Origin: Asterias rubens
Lineage: Eukaryota > Echinodermata > Asteroidea > Forcipulatida > Asteriidae
Direction: 5' to 3'
Assembly: GCF_902459465.1 (NCBI RefSeq)
Contig: NC_047063.1
Location: forward strand, 13,081,343-13,145,342
Length of the DNA stretch: 64,000 nucleotides
Shown: piece after piece, positions 35,893-50,800 of the stretch
Layout of the letters: the number at the start of each line of letters is the position of its first letter
Position numbering within the stretch: the stretch's first letter is position 1
Made by a program: the position numbers and the translations under genes
The notes under the pieces: generated by a model
Databases searched by the model: none
What the model was told of the DNA's origin: nothing
Seen by the model: the letters and a program-made list of their open reading frames with translations, nothing else

Positions 35893-38800
35893 AATTGATC
35901 CTACCTAATGCACAGCCATCACTGGCATCAGCTCGGAATCCTTCCGTACATCTCTTGCACTTGTAGCTTCCTACGGTATTTTGACAGTAGAACTCTGGCG
36001 GGCAGTTGTCGGTATCCAAACGACATTCATCAATATCTGGAACAAATTTTTTAGAAAACATATCGCAAGTTTAGTCAACAAAAAACAAATAAGGAACATT
36101 CTAAACAGGTATTTTAATTTTATTCTATTGGGAACTTGGGTTGTCTGCTTCCACCTGTAGCTTGTCAAAAGTGTTTTTCCCTTTAGAATTTGACAACATA
36201 AAATTAGCCGTTGCAAAATGCTTACCCACTAAAATAACCATGATAAATGCTAAATTTATGTGCTAGTCTTGTACATATCGGAAGTTCGTTGGCCTAAACC
36301 AAATCGAGAACTATTACGCAAATGCGATTTGTTTTGTTCAACAGTTTAATATATTTTATGACTACAAAAGTTTTGGCCAATAGTTGGAAAATTAAAGAAA
36401 TTAAGAGCCACACAATATCTGGAAAATTAAAATAACTATTCAAGAAATCAACAATCCTTTAAACCATTTCATTTCAATTCATTTTATTTTATTCGCCTGC
36501 AAACATCATCTACCAAAGTTATCCAGCCTTCGATTTCACCAAACTCTTCCTAACTTAGGATTAATCTTAGGACTTAGGACGAGTTCAGTTCCACATCCGA
36601 AGAAGTTAGGACGCATTGAACCCATCCTAAGTTAGGACGGGATACTCGTCCAAACTTGAAATAGGATTAATCCTAGCGTTTCATGAAACCGGCTGCAGTG
36701 CCTTTAAATATTTGTCTACCCACCTTCACATGTTTGTAAGTTGGCATTGATGGTATAACCAGTGCCGCATGGTGAGATGCGAATACATCTGAATGAACCT
36801 GGAGAGTTGTCACAACGGAACCCATCTTCACAATCATGCAATCCAGCGGCACACTCATCAACGTCTGCAAAGTTACAAAACAAAACGCTTTTTAGTAGCT
36901 TTTCACAGCAAAATAAAACACAATTATGTAAATCAGCACTTCAATAAATTGACAAGAAACTAAAGTCACATAAATTTATGAAGAAATTATTAAAATTCTC
37001 TAATTATTAAAACAGAAAAAAAAAAAAAATAGTTACAGGTTGCATGTAGGTTTATTCCAATCCCTTTAGGGCCCATTTAGGGTCAGTCAGCTTTTTCACT
37101 AGTCCATATTAGTTCATTTAAAATATTTTGGGATCTCCAGATTATTGTGCCGACACTATAACTGAGCTGTCCATCTCTATGTGGGCGGTCTCCCTATTTG
37201 GTCACTATCTTTGTCCACTGGTGCCAATCAGAAGTCATACAACCATAAAACTGCCATATATTGCCAGGGATCACACCCAAGTTTACGATATAACCTGGGA
37301 AGTAGCAGCCAGGGGATCACCTCAAGGGGATGCAACTTAAAATTTCCGATATTGTATATTATAAATAGAGATATTTTGAGAGAATTCCACCTTTTCCTCT
37401 GGTGTTTTTATAAACTTAACATTTTGGCCAGTGGACCACTATTGAGGCAGAACCCTGCATTCTGGGTTTGTAATTTCTCTAACCTCCGCATTCTCTTGTG
37501 AGTTTATCCACATACTGTCCCTCGGTGCAGCGTGTTCCCTGACAGTAGAACCCTCCAGCGTAGTTCTGACACAGCTTATGGGGAGGACATACATTATCCT
37601 CAAGGCATTCATTAATATCTGTAAGTATGGATCATAAACCAATAAAATAAGTAATAAATAGTCCATTATATAGGCCTTTTTGGTTTGCGGTAACACCATG
37701 TGTGTATCTACTTGCCAGGTAGAGTTTGTTCTTAGAGAACTGTCTTTCTTTATTCTACTAACGCGGAGTAGATTCATCAGGTGTTCGGGAAACTTTAGTG
37801 CCCATTCCAATATGAAAAAAAAAATGAAAAAGGGAAGTTCAAGGCCTTATAGGGATGCAATTATTCCCCCACTTTTAAAAAGTAATTGTTGCTTTTAACT
37901 TACCGCCAAGCTATAGTCAATTTAAAAGCTCAATCAAATTTGAAGAAAATTCTGAAATCTGGCAAAAATCCTCAAGAAATCACATGCCCGAGTTTCATCT
38001 AAAAAAAATGTTAAAATTTTTTGATGATGTACAAAAAAACAATGAAAAGTAATGAAAAAGCCGATTAATGCACTTTTTTTGTTTACTATTTACTATCATC
38101 TGTGTAATTGGTTATGAACTCTTTCACTACGGCGCGCAGCTAAAATCGGCTCAGTAAATTACACCACATGCTGGAAAACTGCTGCCAGCAGTTCAAAGTC
38201 AACACAATTTAAACTCGCTTCAGATTGGCCTTTCCCCAAATTATGTGCAGTTATATACTACCCAATGAAATGACTCGTTATATACCTTGCTCACTTTATT
38301 TCGATAACAAACTTCTGGAAAGAGCAGAGAACAGGAAAGAAAAACAGAAAACCCCAATTTTGTTTAACTGTGCTACCTTTTGCCTATGCACTGAATCACA
38401 TGTACTGTTTAAGTAAATAGTGAACACGAATGTAAAGAATTGCAAACCTTAACAGCTGCACATTTAATTCTTAACAGCTGCACATTTAATTCTGTAGTGA
38501 AAGAGTTTTTAAAAGCACCAAAAGTGAAAATTAATTAGCATTCTTGATAAATGAGATTATTATGCAGCTTATTATAATGTAACTAATTAATATCTTCATT
38601 ATTTAATGAAAGCATGAATGTCCAATGCGGCAAATTTAAATGATTGATAAAGATAACAACTTTAATCATTTTAAATAATACAAATGAAAAAGAATTTAAG
38701 CCAAGTGTGAAACTTTACAGTAAGAAAATGCATAGCTGTTACAAGATCTATATCAACAATGGTCCAATACACAGTATGTTGTTAATAAAGCAAATACATT

Positions 38801-41800
38801 TTTAAAACTAAATGGTTTATTCATATTTTCATTAACAAAATCAGTTTGCAAGGAAGAATTATGCAAGCAACAATTTAAAATTACAACTTAAATCATATGA
38901 ATTAACTTAAATGAAAGAGTTTTAGCAGAGTGTGGAACTAAAGTTAAAAGTAAGAAACAGCACAGATGTTACAAGCATCTACACAATTATCTGGTCTAAC
39001 TCACATTTGCGATGTTAATAAATTGTTTATTTTGATGAATAAAATGCTGCTTATAAAATCAGTTTGCAAGGAAGAATTATGAAAGCATGGTGATGCTATA
39101 CTTCTTTATTCCGATACAGCCAGCCATCTTAAGAGAATTACAAATTAAGCTTTGAGACATCTAAAGAATAAGAATGCTTAGTTCCCCAATCTACCCATCA
39201 ACAGCAGCAGTAGATAATTACCAGGACACGCTCTTTCAGAGCTAAGCAGAATGAGTTCTTTTAGATAAAAAGCAAAACAATTTTAGAAGCAGGACAAGTT
39301 CTCTACTCAGCAGCTGTAGATAAATATCAGGTCAAAATCTTACAACTTAGAAGGATTGGTTCTTAACAGAGCTAGTTCGAGATTCCAACACACTATGATA
39401 ATCGGCCATGGCTTACGGTCATAATTTCCTCCACATTACCTGCCATAATTTCTTGACAGAGAACAGAAAAATCCTGGAGCATATTTTTACGACAAAGGTT
39501 TCAAAACTTCTTTTGAAAGACTGCAATTCTAAAAACTGCAATTCTAAAAATGTTCCCAAAAACTAATACCACGCAGAGGAAACATTGCAAAGTGGTTAGT
39601 GACTACATGTATTAACTCACTGGTATGTCATTTGGATTTGTTTTGTATATCCATCCAGTACTTTGCATTTAACAATCTTTCACATGGGTTTGGAAGCCAT
39701 ATAGATTTGTTGTCATTGCCAGTTAAAGAGGTAAAGCAGCGAGGAGTAATGAAGTGATTTTTTTTTTAAGCAAGTTTTTGAATATTCATGTGTTACAAGC
39801 GTTATGAATTATTCAGTGGTTAAATAATGACTGGGCTACCTTCACACCGAGAGGTTTCCGGATCGAATATCATTCCCGTTGAACATGTGGCGGCATGGCA
39901 CACATACGACCCCACCGTGTTGGTACATGTTTGACCTCGAGGGCAGATGTCCCCCACTGTCTCACACTCATTTAAGTCTGTATAATAGCAGCCAGGGATC
40001 AGTGTTGTTCTCTCAGTGGACCCGACTCACTTTTAGACTCAAACAATTTTTCAGTTTTCTACTGACCTTTAAGTTTTCTGTTTATTAATAATAATAATAG
40101 TAATATGGCTTCTAATACTATAGCGCTCATTTCCGTCACCCAGTGACGCTCCTGGCACTGCAACATAGCATACAGTGTTTCCTACAAGGTTTGTGGGACT
40201 ATGATGGAATTACTGTGAGAATATCCTCTTGATAGATAAGTTACCATACCATCTGGAGGGCAAGTGGCGTGATAAGATAGAGCGTTGGAGAGCTAACCAT
40301 AGTGAAGCAAGCTACCCACCCTTTTCTGAGTTTGATCAGTTTCTCAGAAGAGCAGCAAACAAGGCTAACATGCCGGAGTTTGAAGGTCTATCCAGAGGCA
40401 GAGAGAACAGCAGACCAAGTGGTCAATACACCAGTAGCCATACCTCAAAGAAAGGCACGAATGCATCCGCTCAAGCATTTGCTACAACAACTGTTCATGG
40501 TGACCAGTCCAGTCTTAGTCAGCGAGACGATGCATGCCCCCACTGCAGTAAAAGTCATCATCTTGAAGACTGCAAGAGTTTCAGTAGCAAGTCTTTCTTA
40601 GACAGAAAGAATTTCTTCTTCAGAAAGCGACTATGCATGGGATGTGGAGAGAGTACCCAGCATCAAGTAAAGGATTGTGGCAACCGCAAAACATGCAAGG
40701 TCTGCAATGGTAGGCATCTGACTAGTCTGCATCGTGACCCGAAGAAACCATCAACTGATAGTCCCGAGAAGGAAGTCATCGAAGTTCAACCACGTGATGT
40801 AGGAACATCAAACTGCACCAGAGTATGTGCTCAACCCAACCAAGGAGGAGAAGGTGATCACTGCATGATCATTCCAGTTATTGTGAGGTCAGCAGATAAT
40901 CCACATAAAGAGTCCAAGGTGTATGCAGTGCTCGATGACCAGTCAAACAGCTGTTTCATCACCAAAGTTCTGTGTGAACAGCTCGATCTGCAGGGACCAG
41001 AGACACAACTTCTGCTGACAACAATGCATGAACAAAATGCATGCATAACTAGCAATCGTATATTTGGTTTGGAAGTACTTGATCTTGAAAGAGAGCATGT
41101 GGTAAAGCTACCAGTCTGCTTCAAGCGTGACAGTGTACCAGCCAAGCATTCCCAGATACCCAAGACAGAAGTCATTAATCAGTGGAGCCATCTTAAGCAG
41201 ATTGCAGGAAAGCTAATGCCGTACGACTCCTCTATAGAAATCTCCTTGCTCATAGGGAGCAACTGCCCGAGCGTCGTTCGTCCAAGACAAATAGTTGCTG
41301 GAGGAGAAGATGACCCCTACGGTCAAAGGTCATTGCTAGGATGGGGTGTTATCGGCAGAGTATGCAAGTCTTCAGTGAAGAATCATGAGGCTTTTTGTAA
41401 TAAGACAACGACGGCTGTGACCTACCATCACTTTGCGTATGGCACCAAGGTAAAAGAGATCTTCGACTCGGAGAAAGTTCTTCGTGCCCTCGAGTCTGAC
41501 TTCCAAGAGAAAAGTCCATATAGACAGCCATACTCCGTCGACGACCAATCTTTCATGAGCATCCTTGAGAATGGGACAACTAGAAGACAAGATGGCCACT
41601 ATGAGATGCCGCTCCCATTGAAAACATCTAACTTATCAATGCCAGACAACCGAAGATTAGCAGAGAAACGGTGGCTTCAACTCCAGGCTAGATTTAGAAA
41701 AAACCCAAAGCTCTTCACCGACTACCAAACCTTCATGAAAGATGTTGTCACCGAGTGTGCAGAAAGGGTTCCAAAAGATCGCTTGGGTGTCCATGATGGC

Positions 41801-44800
41801 AGAGTTAATTACATCCCTCACACTGGCGTCTATCATCCTAAGAAACCGGATAAGATCCGTGTTGTCTTTGACTGTTCAGCGAGATTTGAAGGCGTCTCCC
41901 TCAATGACCATTTGCTTCAAGGACCCGACTTGATGAACCGGCTGATTGGCGTTCTTTGTAGATTCCGGCAGGAAGAGGTAGCCTTTATGGTAGATATAAA
42001 GAGTATGTTCCACCAGTTCTTTGTGGAAGAGAAGTATCGTGATCTTCTTCGTTTCTTGTGGTGGGAAGATGGAGATCCAAACAAAGAAGTCATTGATTAC
42101 AGGATGAAAGTTCATCTTTTTGGTGCAGGTAGTTCACCTGGATGTGCAAACTTCGGTTTGAAGAGAGCAGCCGACGATGGAGAAGAGAAGTTTGGACCAG
42201 AAGCTGCAAACTTTATCCGTCGAGACTTCTATGTGGATGATGGTCTCAAGTCAGTTCCAAGTGTTCTTGAGGCAGTTGCCCTCATCAAGTCCAGCCAGGC
42301 AGTATGTGCAAGTGCAGGTCTGAAGTTACATCGCATCATGTCGAACAGAAGAGAAGTGTTGGAGTCAGTGCCAGAGGAGAGAGAGCTAAGGGCTTGAAGG
42401 ATCTTGATCTGAAGGTCGACCCTCTACCCATAGAACGTGTTCTTGGTGTGACGTGGTGTGTCGAGAATGACACCTTTGGCTTCCGTATAGAGTTGAAAGA
42501 TCGTCCCCTCACTAGGCGTGGAATCCTTTCTACAGTGAGCTCCATATATGACCCCAATGGCTATGTTGCCCCAGTAACCTTGATTGGAAAACAGATACTT
42601 CAACAGATGTGCAAAGACCAACTAGACTGGGATAGCCCGCTGCCAAATGACCTCCGCCCAGTATGGGAGAAGTGGCGTTCGGACATCCACCTCTTGGAAA
42701 AGCTTCATATCAACCGTTGCTTCAAGCCAGGAAACTTTGGTCATGTAAAGGCCATTGAGCTCCATCATTTCTCAGATGCAAGTGAGTATGGGTATGGACA
42801 GTGCTCATACTTGAGACAGGTGAACGAACAGAACCGTACGCACTTAGCCTTTGTCATCGGTAAGGCAAGAGTTACCCCTCTGAAGCAAGTGACCATTCCC
42901 AGGTTAGAGCTGACTGCAGCGACCATTTCTGCCAGAATAAGTGAGTTCCTGCGAGCTGAGCTTTCATACCAGCACATCAAGGAATACTTTTGGACCGACA
43001 GCAAGATTGTACTCGGGTATGTAAAGAATGAAGCAAAGAGATTTCATATCTACGTCGCCAATAGAGTTCAACAGATAAGAGAATCTACCAACCCAGAGTC
43101 TTGGCTGTATGTGAATACAGTTGACAACCCAGCAGATGAAGCATCTCGTGGTCTGACAGCCAAGCAACTGGTAGAGAACTGTAAGTGGTTGTCAGGTCCT
43201 GACTTCCTGTGGAAAGATGGCCCATTCCAGTGTGAGCAGCCGGCGGATACTTTGAAATTAGACAGTTCTGACCCGAATGTAAGGAGTTTGACAGTTCTAG
43301 CAACCAAAACAGAAGACACCAAACAGTTTCCGAAAGGCTTTGAGATTTGCCGACTAGATCGCTTCTCCAGATGGCACCGAGCATGCAAGGCTATTGCTCT
43401 ATGTCTACGTCTTAGAACCAGGTTGTACAACAGAGGAGTGAAGCTACACAAGGCTAAAAGACAACCATTGGCCCCTATCTCTGTCATTGAGCTTCAGAGT
43501 GCTGAGAAGTCTATCGTCAAAATTGTGCAGCTAGAGCACTTTGCAGAAGAGCTGCAAGTACTGCAGAAACTTAAAGTGACAGGTGAAATTGTTGACCGTG
43601 ACGTAACGAGAGAAAGAAATAACGACATCAAGAAAACCAGTTCTCTCTATCGGCTAGACCCTTATCTCGACGAGGAAGGTGTTCTTCGTGTTGGTGGCCG
43701 CATAGATCGAGCAAATATTCCAAGAGACATCAAGCATCCAATCATTTTACCACGCAAGAGTCATGTGACTGAGTTGCTGGCAAGACGCTATCATGAGAAG
43801 GTGAATCATATGGGAAGAGGAATCACCCACAATGAGATAAGGCAGAGTGGTTATTGGTTGATTGGTGGTTCATCGGCAGTGTCCAACCTAATATCTAAGT
43901 GTGTCACGTGCAGGAGGTTGAGAGGTTCTCTTCAGACGCAGAAGATGTCAGAGCTACCCGAAGATAGGCTGAATCCTGCTCCCCCCTTTTCCTATTGTGC
44001 AGTTGACTACTTTGGACCTTTCTATATCAAGGAGAAAAGGAGTGAAGTCAAGCGATGGGGAGTTCTCTTTACATGTATGGCATCACGCAGTGTACATCTC
44101 GAGACGGTCAACTCCTTGACAGCTAGTGCCTTCATCAATGCCCTAAGTAGGTTCCAGAGTCGTAGAGGCCCCATTCGTCAACTTCGTTCAGACCAAGGTA
44201 CAACGTTTGTAGGAGTCCTAATCTTGAACCATACGACAGAGCCAGCTCAGTTCTCTTCTGCACGAATGGGTTGCACCTTAAACTTTTTCACTAAAGGAAC
44301 ACAGTGCCTTGGATTGGTCGAGTTGGTCTTTGAAAAGGGTATGTAACTGTTTGTTAAATAATGCATATGATTAGAAAGATATTTAAAAAGTAGAATATAA
44401 TAATCCACACAAGTATCACTCTATATTGCATGGTTTTCCTTTTACCTCGTCGACAAACACGGTTGGTCATTTATTGGAGTAAAATTTTGGACTCCCATAA
44501 ATGGCCGACCGTGTTAGTTCGCTAAAGTAAAAGGAAAACCACGCAATTTTGAGGCAAATGTGTGTGGATCATTGTATTCTATTTTTAAAACATCTTTCTA
44601 AATGCATTTTATAACAAATGGTTACAAACGCTTTTCAAAGACAAACTCGACCGATCTAAGGCAAATGTTCCTTTAATCAGCCAGCAGTTATTCCACTAGT
44701 CCCCCAGCTTTTTCACTTGTCCATATTATAGAAATATTGACTGCTATGAGGGGCACGGTTAAAATTTTAGGCCCAAGGTGATGTCAAAACCATGACCATG

Positions 44801-47800
44801 CCTGAAGCGAAGGTGAGGGTATGAAACGTTTGATTGAATTAGGACTGACCTACTTGTACACATATATAGGCTCCAAAAGAATTTTCAGGCTATTTTATCA
44901 CAATTTTCAGATTGTTTTTAATAAATCAGACTGAAGTAGGAAGAGTATCATGTCTGATTAATTCAACGGCTAGAACAAAAGGTTTCTTTTTGACTTGAAC
45001 ATTCCCAAACAGGTGATGGGAATGGGTTTGAATCCCAAAGCTAACTGGGCAAGAATATTCACAAGGGTTACCCAATGTGATTTATAAAGCCCAGTTCAAA
45101 CTTGCAAAATGCAATGCGAATAATTCACAACAGCTGAAATGTGCTCAACTCCTGCAAAATATTTTCCTGCGAAAAAATGTCATGTGACGTCAAAATTTAT
45201 ATCTCATGCGCATGAAGTATGAACCAGGCTTTTTGACGTATAGTGGACACTATAGGAGTGCCCTGTTTGGTTTGGGTGTCTACAGACAAGTTTAAAGAAA
45301 GGTACACGTTTGGTAATTGTCAAAGACAGTGTTCTCACTTGGTGTTTCCCAACATAAGCATAAAATAACAAGTCTGTGAAAATTTGAGCTAAATTGGTCA
45401 CTGAAGTTGCAAGAAAATGATGAGAGAAAAAACACACTCGTGGACAAATTTGTGTGCTTTCAGATAGGAATAAAAGACTTTACTGAGAAATTACCTTTTC
45501 TCAAAATCTATGCTACTTCAGAGGGAGCCGTTTCTCACCCTATTTTGCTTGCTTAATACCAAGTCAGTTTTTAAGTTAATATTTGTTTTGAGTAATTACC
45601 AAACGTGTACCTTCCCTTTAAGCCAGATTCAATATTGTTATTTGAATGTGTTCACCATAATTATCTCAAAATGGCTTTTGGGCAGCTACAAAAAAACACA
45701 AAAAAACAAAGGAGGTGTTAACAACTTTGCTTATAAGTTACTTCTGCCAAATACATTGAGTGACTTACCGATGCATGTAGATCTATCCGAATCCAGATCG
45801 TACCCTTGATCGCAATAGCATTCATGAGAATTAATTCCAACGGGTCGGCAACCGTACTCACAGTCTGCAAACATACAGGCCACGGATGGAGACGTTGGTG
45901 CTGGGGGAGTCAAGCAAAACAGGAGGAGGGCGTAAGGGGACAAGAAAGGATTTGGGTAACTTTTCAAAATGTCCACAGATTTACATTAAACTTACAGGGT
46001 TTGAAGATAATGATAGGGGAAAGCTTCCCTTCAAATATTACCTACTGAGGTGCTGTAGTTTTTGAGAAATGAGTAAAACAATGTCATGAAAATACGTTTG
46101 TAAATGATTAAAATAATTTTCGTCTCATGAGACGAAAATTATTTTCATGACATTGTTTTACTCATTTCCCAAAAACTACAGCACCTCAGCACGTAATATT
46201 TTCAGGGAAGCTTTATACTATCATTATCTTCAAACTGTGTAAGTTTAGTGTAAAATCTGTGGACATTGTGTTTTTTGTCCTACAAAAGTTACATAGACCC
46301 TTTAAAGTCTGATCAGAGATTAGTGTCATTAATTTTCAGATAGGTGGACAAAGTAAACATTTCTTTAACAACCAAACAAATATACAACAGTTTATACAAC
46401 AAATAAAACCTAACTGATATTGAGTACTTTGAATCTTTGTTTGTTGTAAGTTTAGTACAAATATTTTATTCAAAAGACAATTTCATCAAAACAGGGGTAT
46501 CTCTGTTTGAATGTTGTTTGTTATCAAAAGTGTCAATATTATTGTCTTGAAAAGAGACAAAAAATTCCCTAAAAACATCAAGTGTTTCTAGTGAACCAAA
46601 ACACCTGAAAACAACATTATATTGTAAAGAGCAAACTCAGTAGAAAAAGAAACATTGTTTCCTTCATGGTGCTGCGGACTCATCAAGATGTTTTATTGAA
46701 AGTCATTTTTCATCAAACCTGCGTTGGTCCCTGTAATAAAGAAATATGTAAATGATAGCACACTATTTGGGTATCCTTTTTAATAAAAAGCAAATGAGCA
46801 AAATAGCCTTCAAGCATTTGTTCATTAGTTTGTTAGTAAAGCTCTCTCTCTTTTTTTTGGCTGATTATTTTGTATTAATATTGATAAAATTAGCATCCTG
46901 GTTACCACGGCAACTGAAGCCATCACGTTGAAGCTGATATCCTTCGTAACATGAGCACACATAGGAGTTTCCGTAGGGCTGGCAATTATGTTGACAAAAA
47001 GAGTCATCGCAAATGCTGGTTAAATCTTGCCTCTCTGTGATGGGTGGAAAAAAAAACAAACACTGCAGGGGGCACAATCTGATAATGTGCAGCTAAAGCA
47101 AAACATAAAGGAAAATGTATGCATTCGTTCTTGGCACTCTTTGAATTGTTTAATGGCACTGGACACGTTTGGTAATTTGTCTAAGAACAGTCTTGTCACT
47201 TGGTGTATCTTTCAACATTTGCACAACATAAAAAACCTGTTAAAATTTGAACTCATTGGTCGTCGAAGTTGTGAGTTACAATTGAAATAAAAAACACCCT
47301 TGTCACACGAAGTTATGTGCTTTCAGATGATTGATTCCAGGACCTCAAAATCTAATTCTGAGGTCTCCAAATCAAATTCTTGGAAAATTACATCATTCTT
47401 GAAAACTACGTTACGTTGGAGGGAGCCGTTTCTCACAATGATATATACTATCAACAGCTCTCAATTGCTCGTAAACAAATAAATGTGCCACTGCTGTTAA
47501 ATTTATTTGCAAGCCATTTTTTAAAGGGGAAGCAATAAAAGCTTGAGAAAAAAAAAAAGGAAATGCTGTTAGTGTTTGTCTGAAAAGCAAAATTTGCAGT
47601 TATTTCTTCTTGGGTAAATTTTCCCACTGAGCCACAAATTAGTCCTGCTTTCTGGCCCAATTTAATAATCAGAAAAAAATATGCAAAACAAATTCAGCAG
47701 GAAACAGTCAGAGATGTTATAACTGATAAAGTATTTTTGCTGCTTACTTAATTCTGTGCTTACATGCTAATTAATTTGTGCTTACGCAGCTTTAGGAAAT

Positions 47801-50800
47801 TGGGCCCAAAAGGAACTTTTTCTCGTGATTAATTTAGTTTTTGTGTTATTTTAAAGCTTAAGCACCACACTCTCAAGGGCTCAAATGTATAACTGGACCA
47901 CAGGCCTGAGGCTGATGACTGTTGCATCGGGTGAGTAAACTCACAACTGGACAGAATTATTCCATTGTGGACTTTTTTGAGTCTGATTAATATCTGTTAA
48001 CTCCGTTGAGTTTTTTATAAAATAGTTGAAAGTATACTGTACTGATCCATAAAACAAATGAGACCGATCTTCCCTTTTTACTTTGAACTTTGGGTTTTCT
48101 CCCCCTTAATTGGATTAACTGGTCTTGTAAGATATTTCCAGTAATTTTAAGCTGAGCCCTGCTTTAAAAGCTGAGATGGTTTTGAGAATGAAATATGGGC
48201 AAAATGAAATGACTAATGCCATGAAATCAGCCTTAAGCCCGATTCATACTTTCTGTGGATGCGCTCACAAATGTTGACATCACAAATTCGCAAAATTGTT
48301 TTTGTATCAGCTCACTTGTGCGAAACATTCCCTGCGAAAACAGCTCTGTGATGTCAAAATTTGTACCATGTTTCTAGTATGAACCGGGCTTAAGATTGAG
48401 TTTTATAGGTGGCAAATGAATACATAATTTATAAAAAATATACACAAATGTTGTTACTTTTTTACTTAGAGGAAGGGAGGAGATGTGGGGACACGTTAAT
48501 AACTGTAACGCAGGAAAAGGGTCTTAAAAGTCTTACATTACCTCTGATACAGGTCATGTTGTCGGAGGTAGACAAGATATATCCAACCGGACACTCGCAA
48601 ACATATGAGCCAATCAGATTGACACATTTACTGGTACACAAGGTCAATCCATTGGCCTTGGCAATGTTGCATTCATTCCCTGAGGAACAAATATCGCAGG
48701 GATGTTAGCATAAAGAATGTAGACTTAAGGCCCGGTCACACAGGCCTCAATAACGAGAACGAAAACAAGAACGTTAAAAATGAACACCCTCGATTGGTTG
48801 AATAAGCATGGGTGTATTCTGCGTGGAGCAATTCATTTCAACCAATAGAATGGGTTCTCTTTGCGTCGTTATCGTTATCGTTTTTGTTATCGTTGCAGTG
48901 TGACTTGGCCTTTAACAAGATAACAACCCAACAACATTTCATTTTATGAGAAGTAAACAGTTAATTCCCATAAAAGTATAGGCACATGTATCTTACCAAA
49001 AATGACTTTAAGTTGTAATTCCCAATTGGCATAGTTAACTGAACATAAAAAGGATATGGTTATTCCCAGGGCAGGGCTCATCCTGAACACTAATCAAACT
49101 GCTATGGGCTAGCATAAACACAACTTTTCAACTTGCCCTGTGGGCTGCTGAAAAGTCACTCAACCATCTTGTTTAAAATTCTCAGATTTATTTCTTTTCA
49201 GAAGCTACGTTAACCTATTTATGCCTGTGTGAATGTAAACTTCATTTGACCATTAAACTGGTTGTGATAACATCAGAAAGAAACATTTATGGCAATATTT
49301 GATTACTATCTTGGCTACTAAAACTTTCTGTGGGGGCGAGCAAGTAAAACCAATACCCATTTTACGAGCCCTATAAGCTATTTAACATAAAGCTGAAGCG
49401 CAATTCCTTCTGAGAAAGGGTCATTTCCCTGGAGTTTGCAAGGATTACGAGTTAAAAGGTGAAACGGTCAATCAAATTTTCTCAGGTATTTCATGGGGAA
49501 ATTCGTTAGATGTGAAAGGGGTGTTTTACCTGCCTCCTCTCCTCACAGGTTGTAAATAAACCTGTGTTGAATTTCACAAAGCAGTAAGACAAGTCTTATC
49601 TCAAGATAGGACGAGTTCCTCCTCCTTACCTAGGAATAGCCTTAAGTTTTTAATAACCCCTGCAGAACGTCCTACTACCAAGTTTGGACTATCTTTGTCA
49701 AATCGACCCCTGACAAATTATCACTTCTACATGTATGTTCCCTTTCAAACAAGAGGCATTTAACAAGGGTCCCTTGCTAAGTTTTAGCATGGTTAATTTT
49801 TTTTAACAAAATGTACGTGAAAGGTGACAATTCATGTACTGTCCAAGATCTCTTGTAAAATCTTGTCAAACAACATTTTAAAACTGTGCTAAAATCAAGC
49901 AAGGGACCACTGTTAAGTTCTGTCTTGTGAATATAGGGCTAAAGTGACTCACTTTCATTGACTTCACCAGCTCTAAGGCAACATTCACGGAAGGCATAAT
50001 CACACTCCACGCCCAGGCCGAGTCCATCACATGGGGCATCCTCTGTGTGCGCTCTTATACCAAGCGCACAACAATCACAGCACGTCTGCAAGGTAATGTA
50101 AACAACCAATCCAAAGTCAAGACAGGTGGATTTCACAGTGTTCTATTGTTCAGGTTTTCAAATAGCAGCCAATGGCATAAAGACCTGGACACTATTGATT
50201 GTCAAAGACCAGTCTTCTCACTTGGTATATCTCAACATATTCATAAAAAACCAACCTGTGAAAATTTGAGCTTAATTGGTCGTCGAAGTTGCAAGATAAT
50301 ATTGAGAGAAAAACTTTGTCAGAAAGTTACGTGCTTTCAGATGCTTTTGAGACCTCAAAATCTAATTCTCAGGTCTTGAAATCAAACTCGTGGAAAATAA
50401 TTTCTTTCTCGAAAAACTACGTTACTTCAGAGGGAGCCATTTCTCACAATGTTTTTTTAAACTATCAACAACTCCCCCATTACTCATTACCAAGTAAGGT
50501 TTTATGCTAATAATTATTTTGAGTAATTACCAATAGTGTCCACTGCCTGTAATTCAAAGACGCACAAACGCTGGATCAATTTAAACCCCGTAAAAGGAAC
50601 ATTACAGAATTGGTAAGAAGAAAAAAATGGTTTAAGATAACAGATTTGTATGCAATTCACACAGTCTAATGATACTGATAGTAGAAAAATCCCTTGAAAC
50701 ATTTCTGTTTGAAATTAATGAAGCTAATTTCCCGTTTGGAGTTTATCGCTCAGTGAGCGCTTTGTTAAGTTTTTATTTATCAATATCATGCAAAATGTGT

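Noticed and set aside
39978..40204. Search for a 5' LTR of the BEL/Pao element
   Set aside because: No TG...CA-bounded sequence in this stretch reappears after 44293, so no LTR is called.
45769..45855. Alternative acceptor TTTGCAG within fibulin exon 6
   Set aside because: It is in phase but would remove one EGF cysteine, and the upstream CCCCCAG has a better pyrimidine tract.
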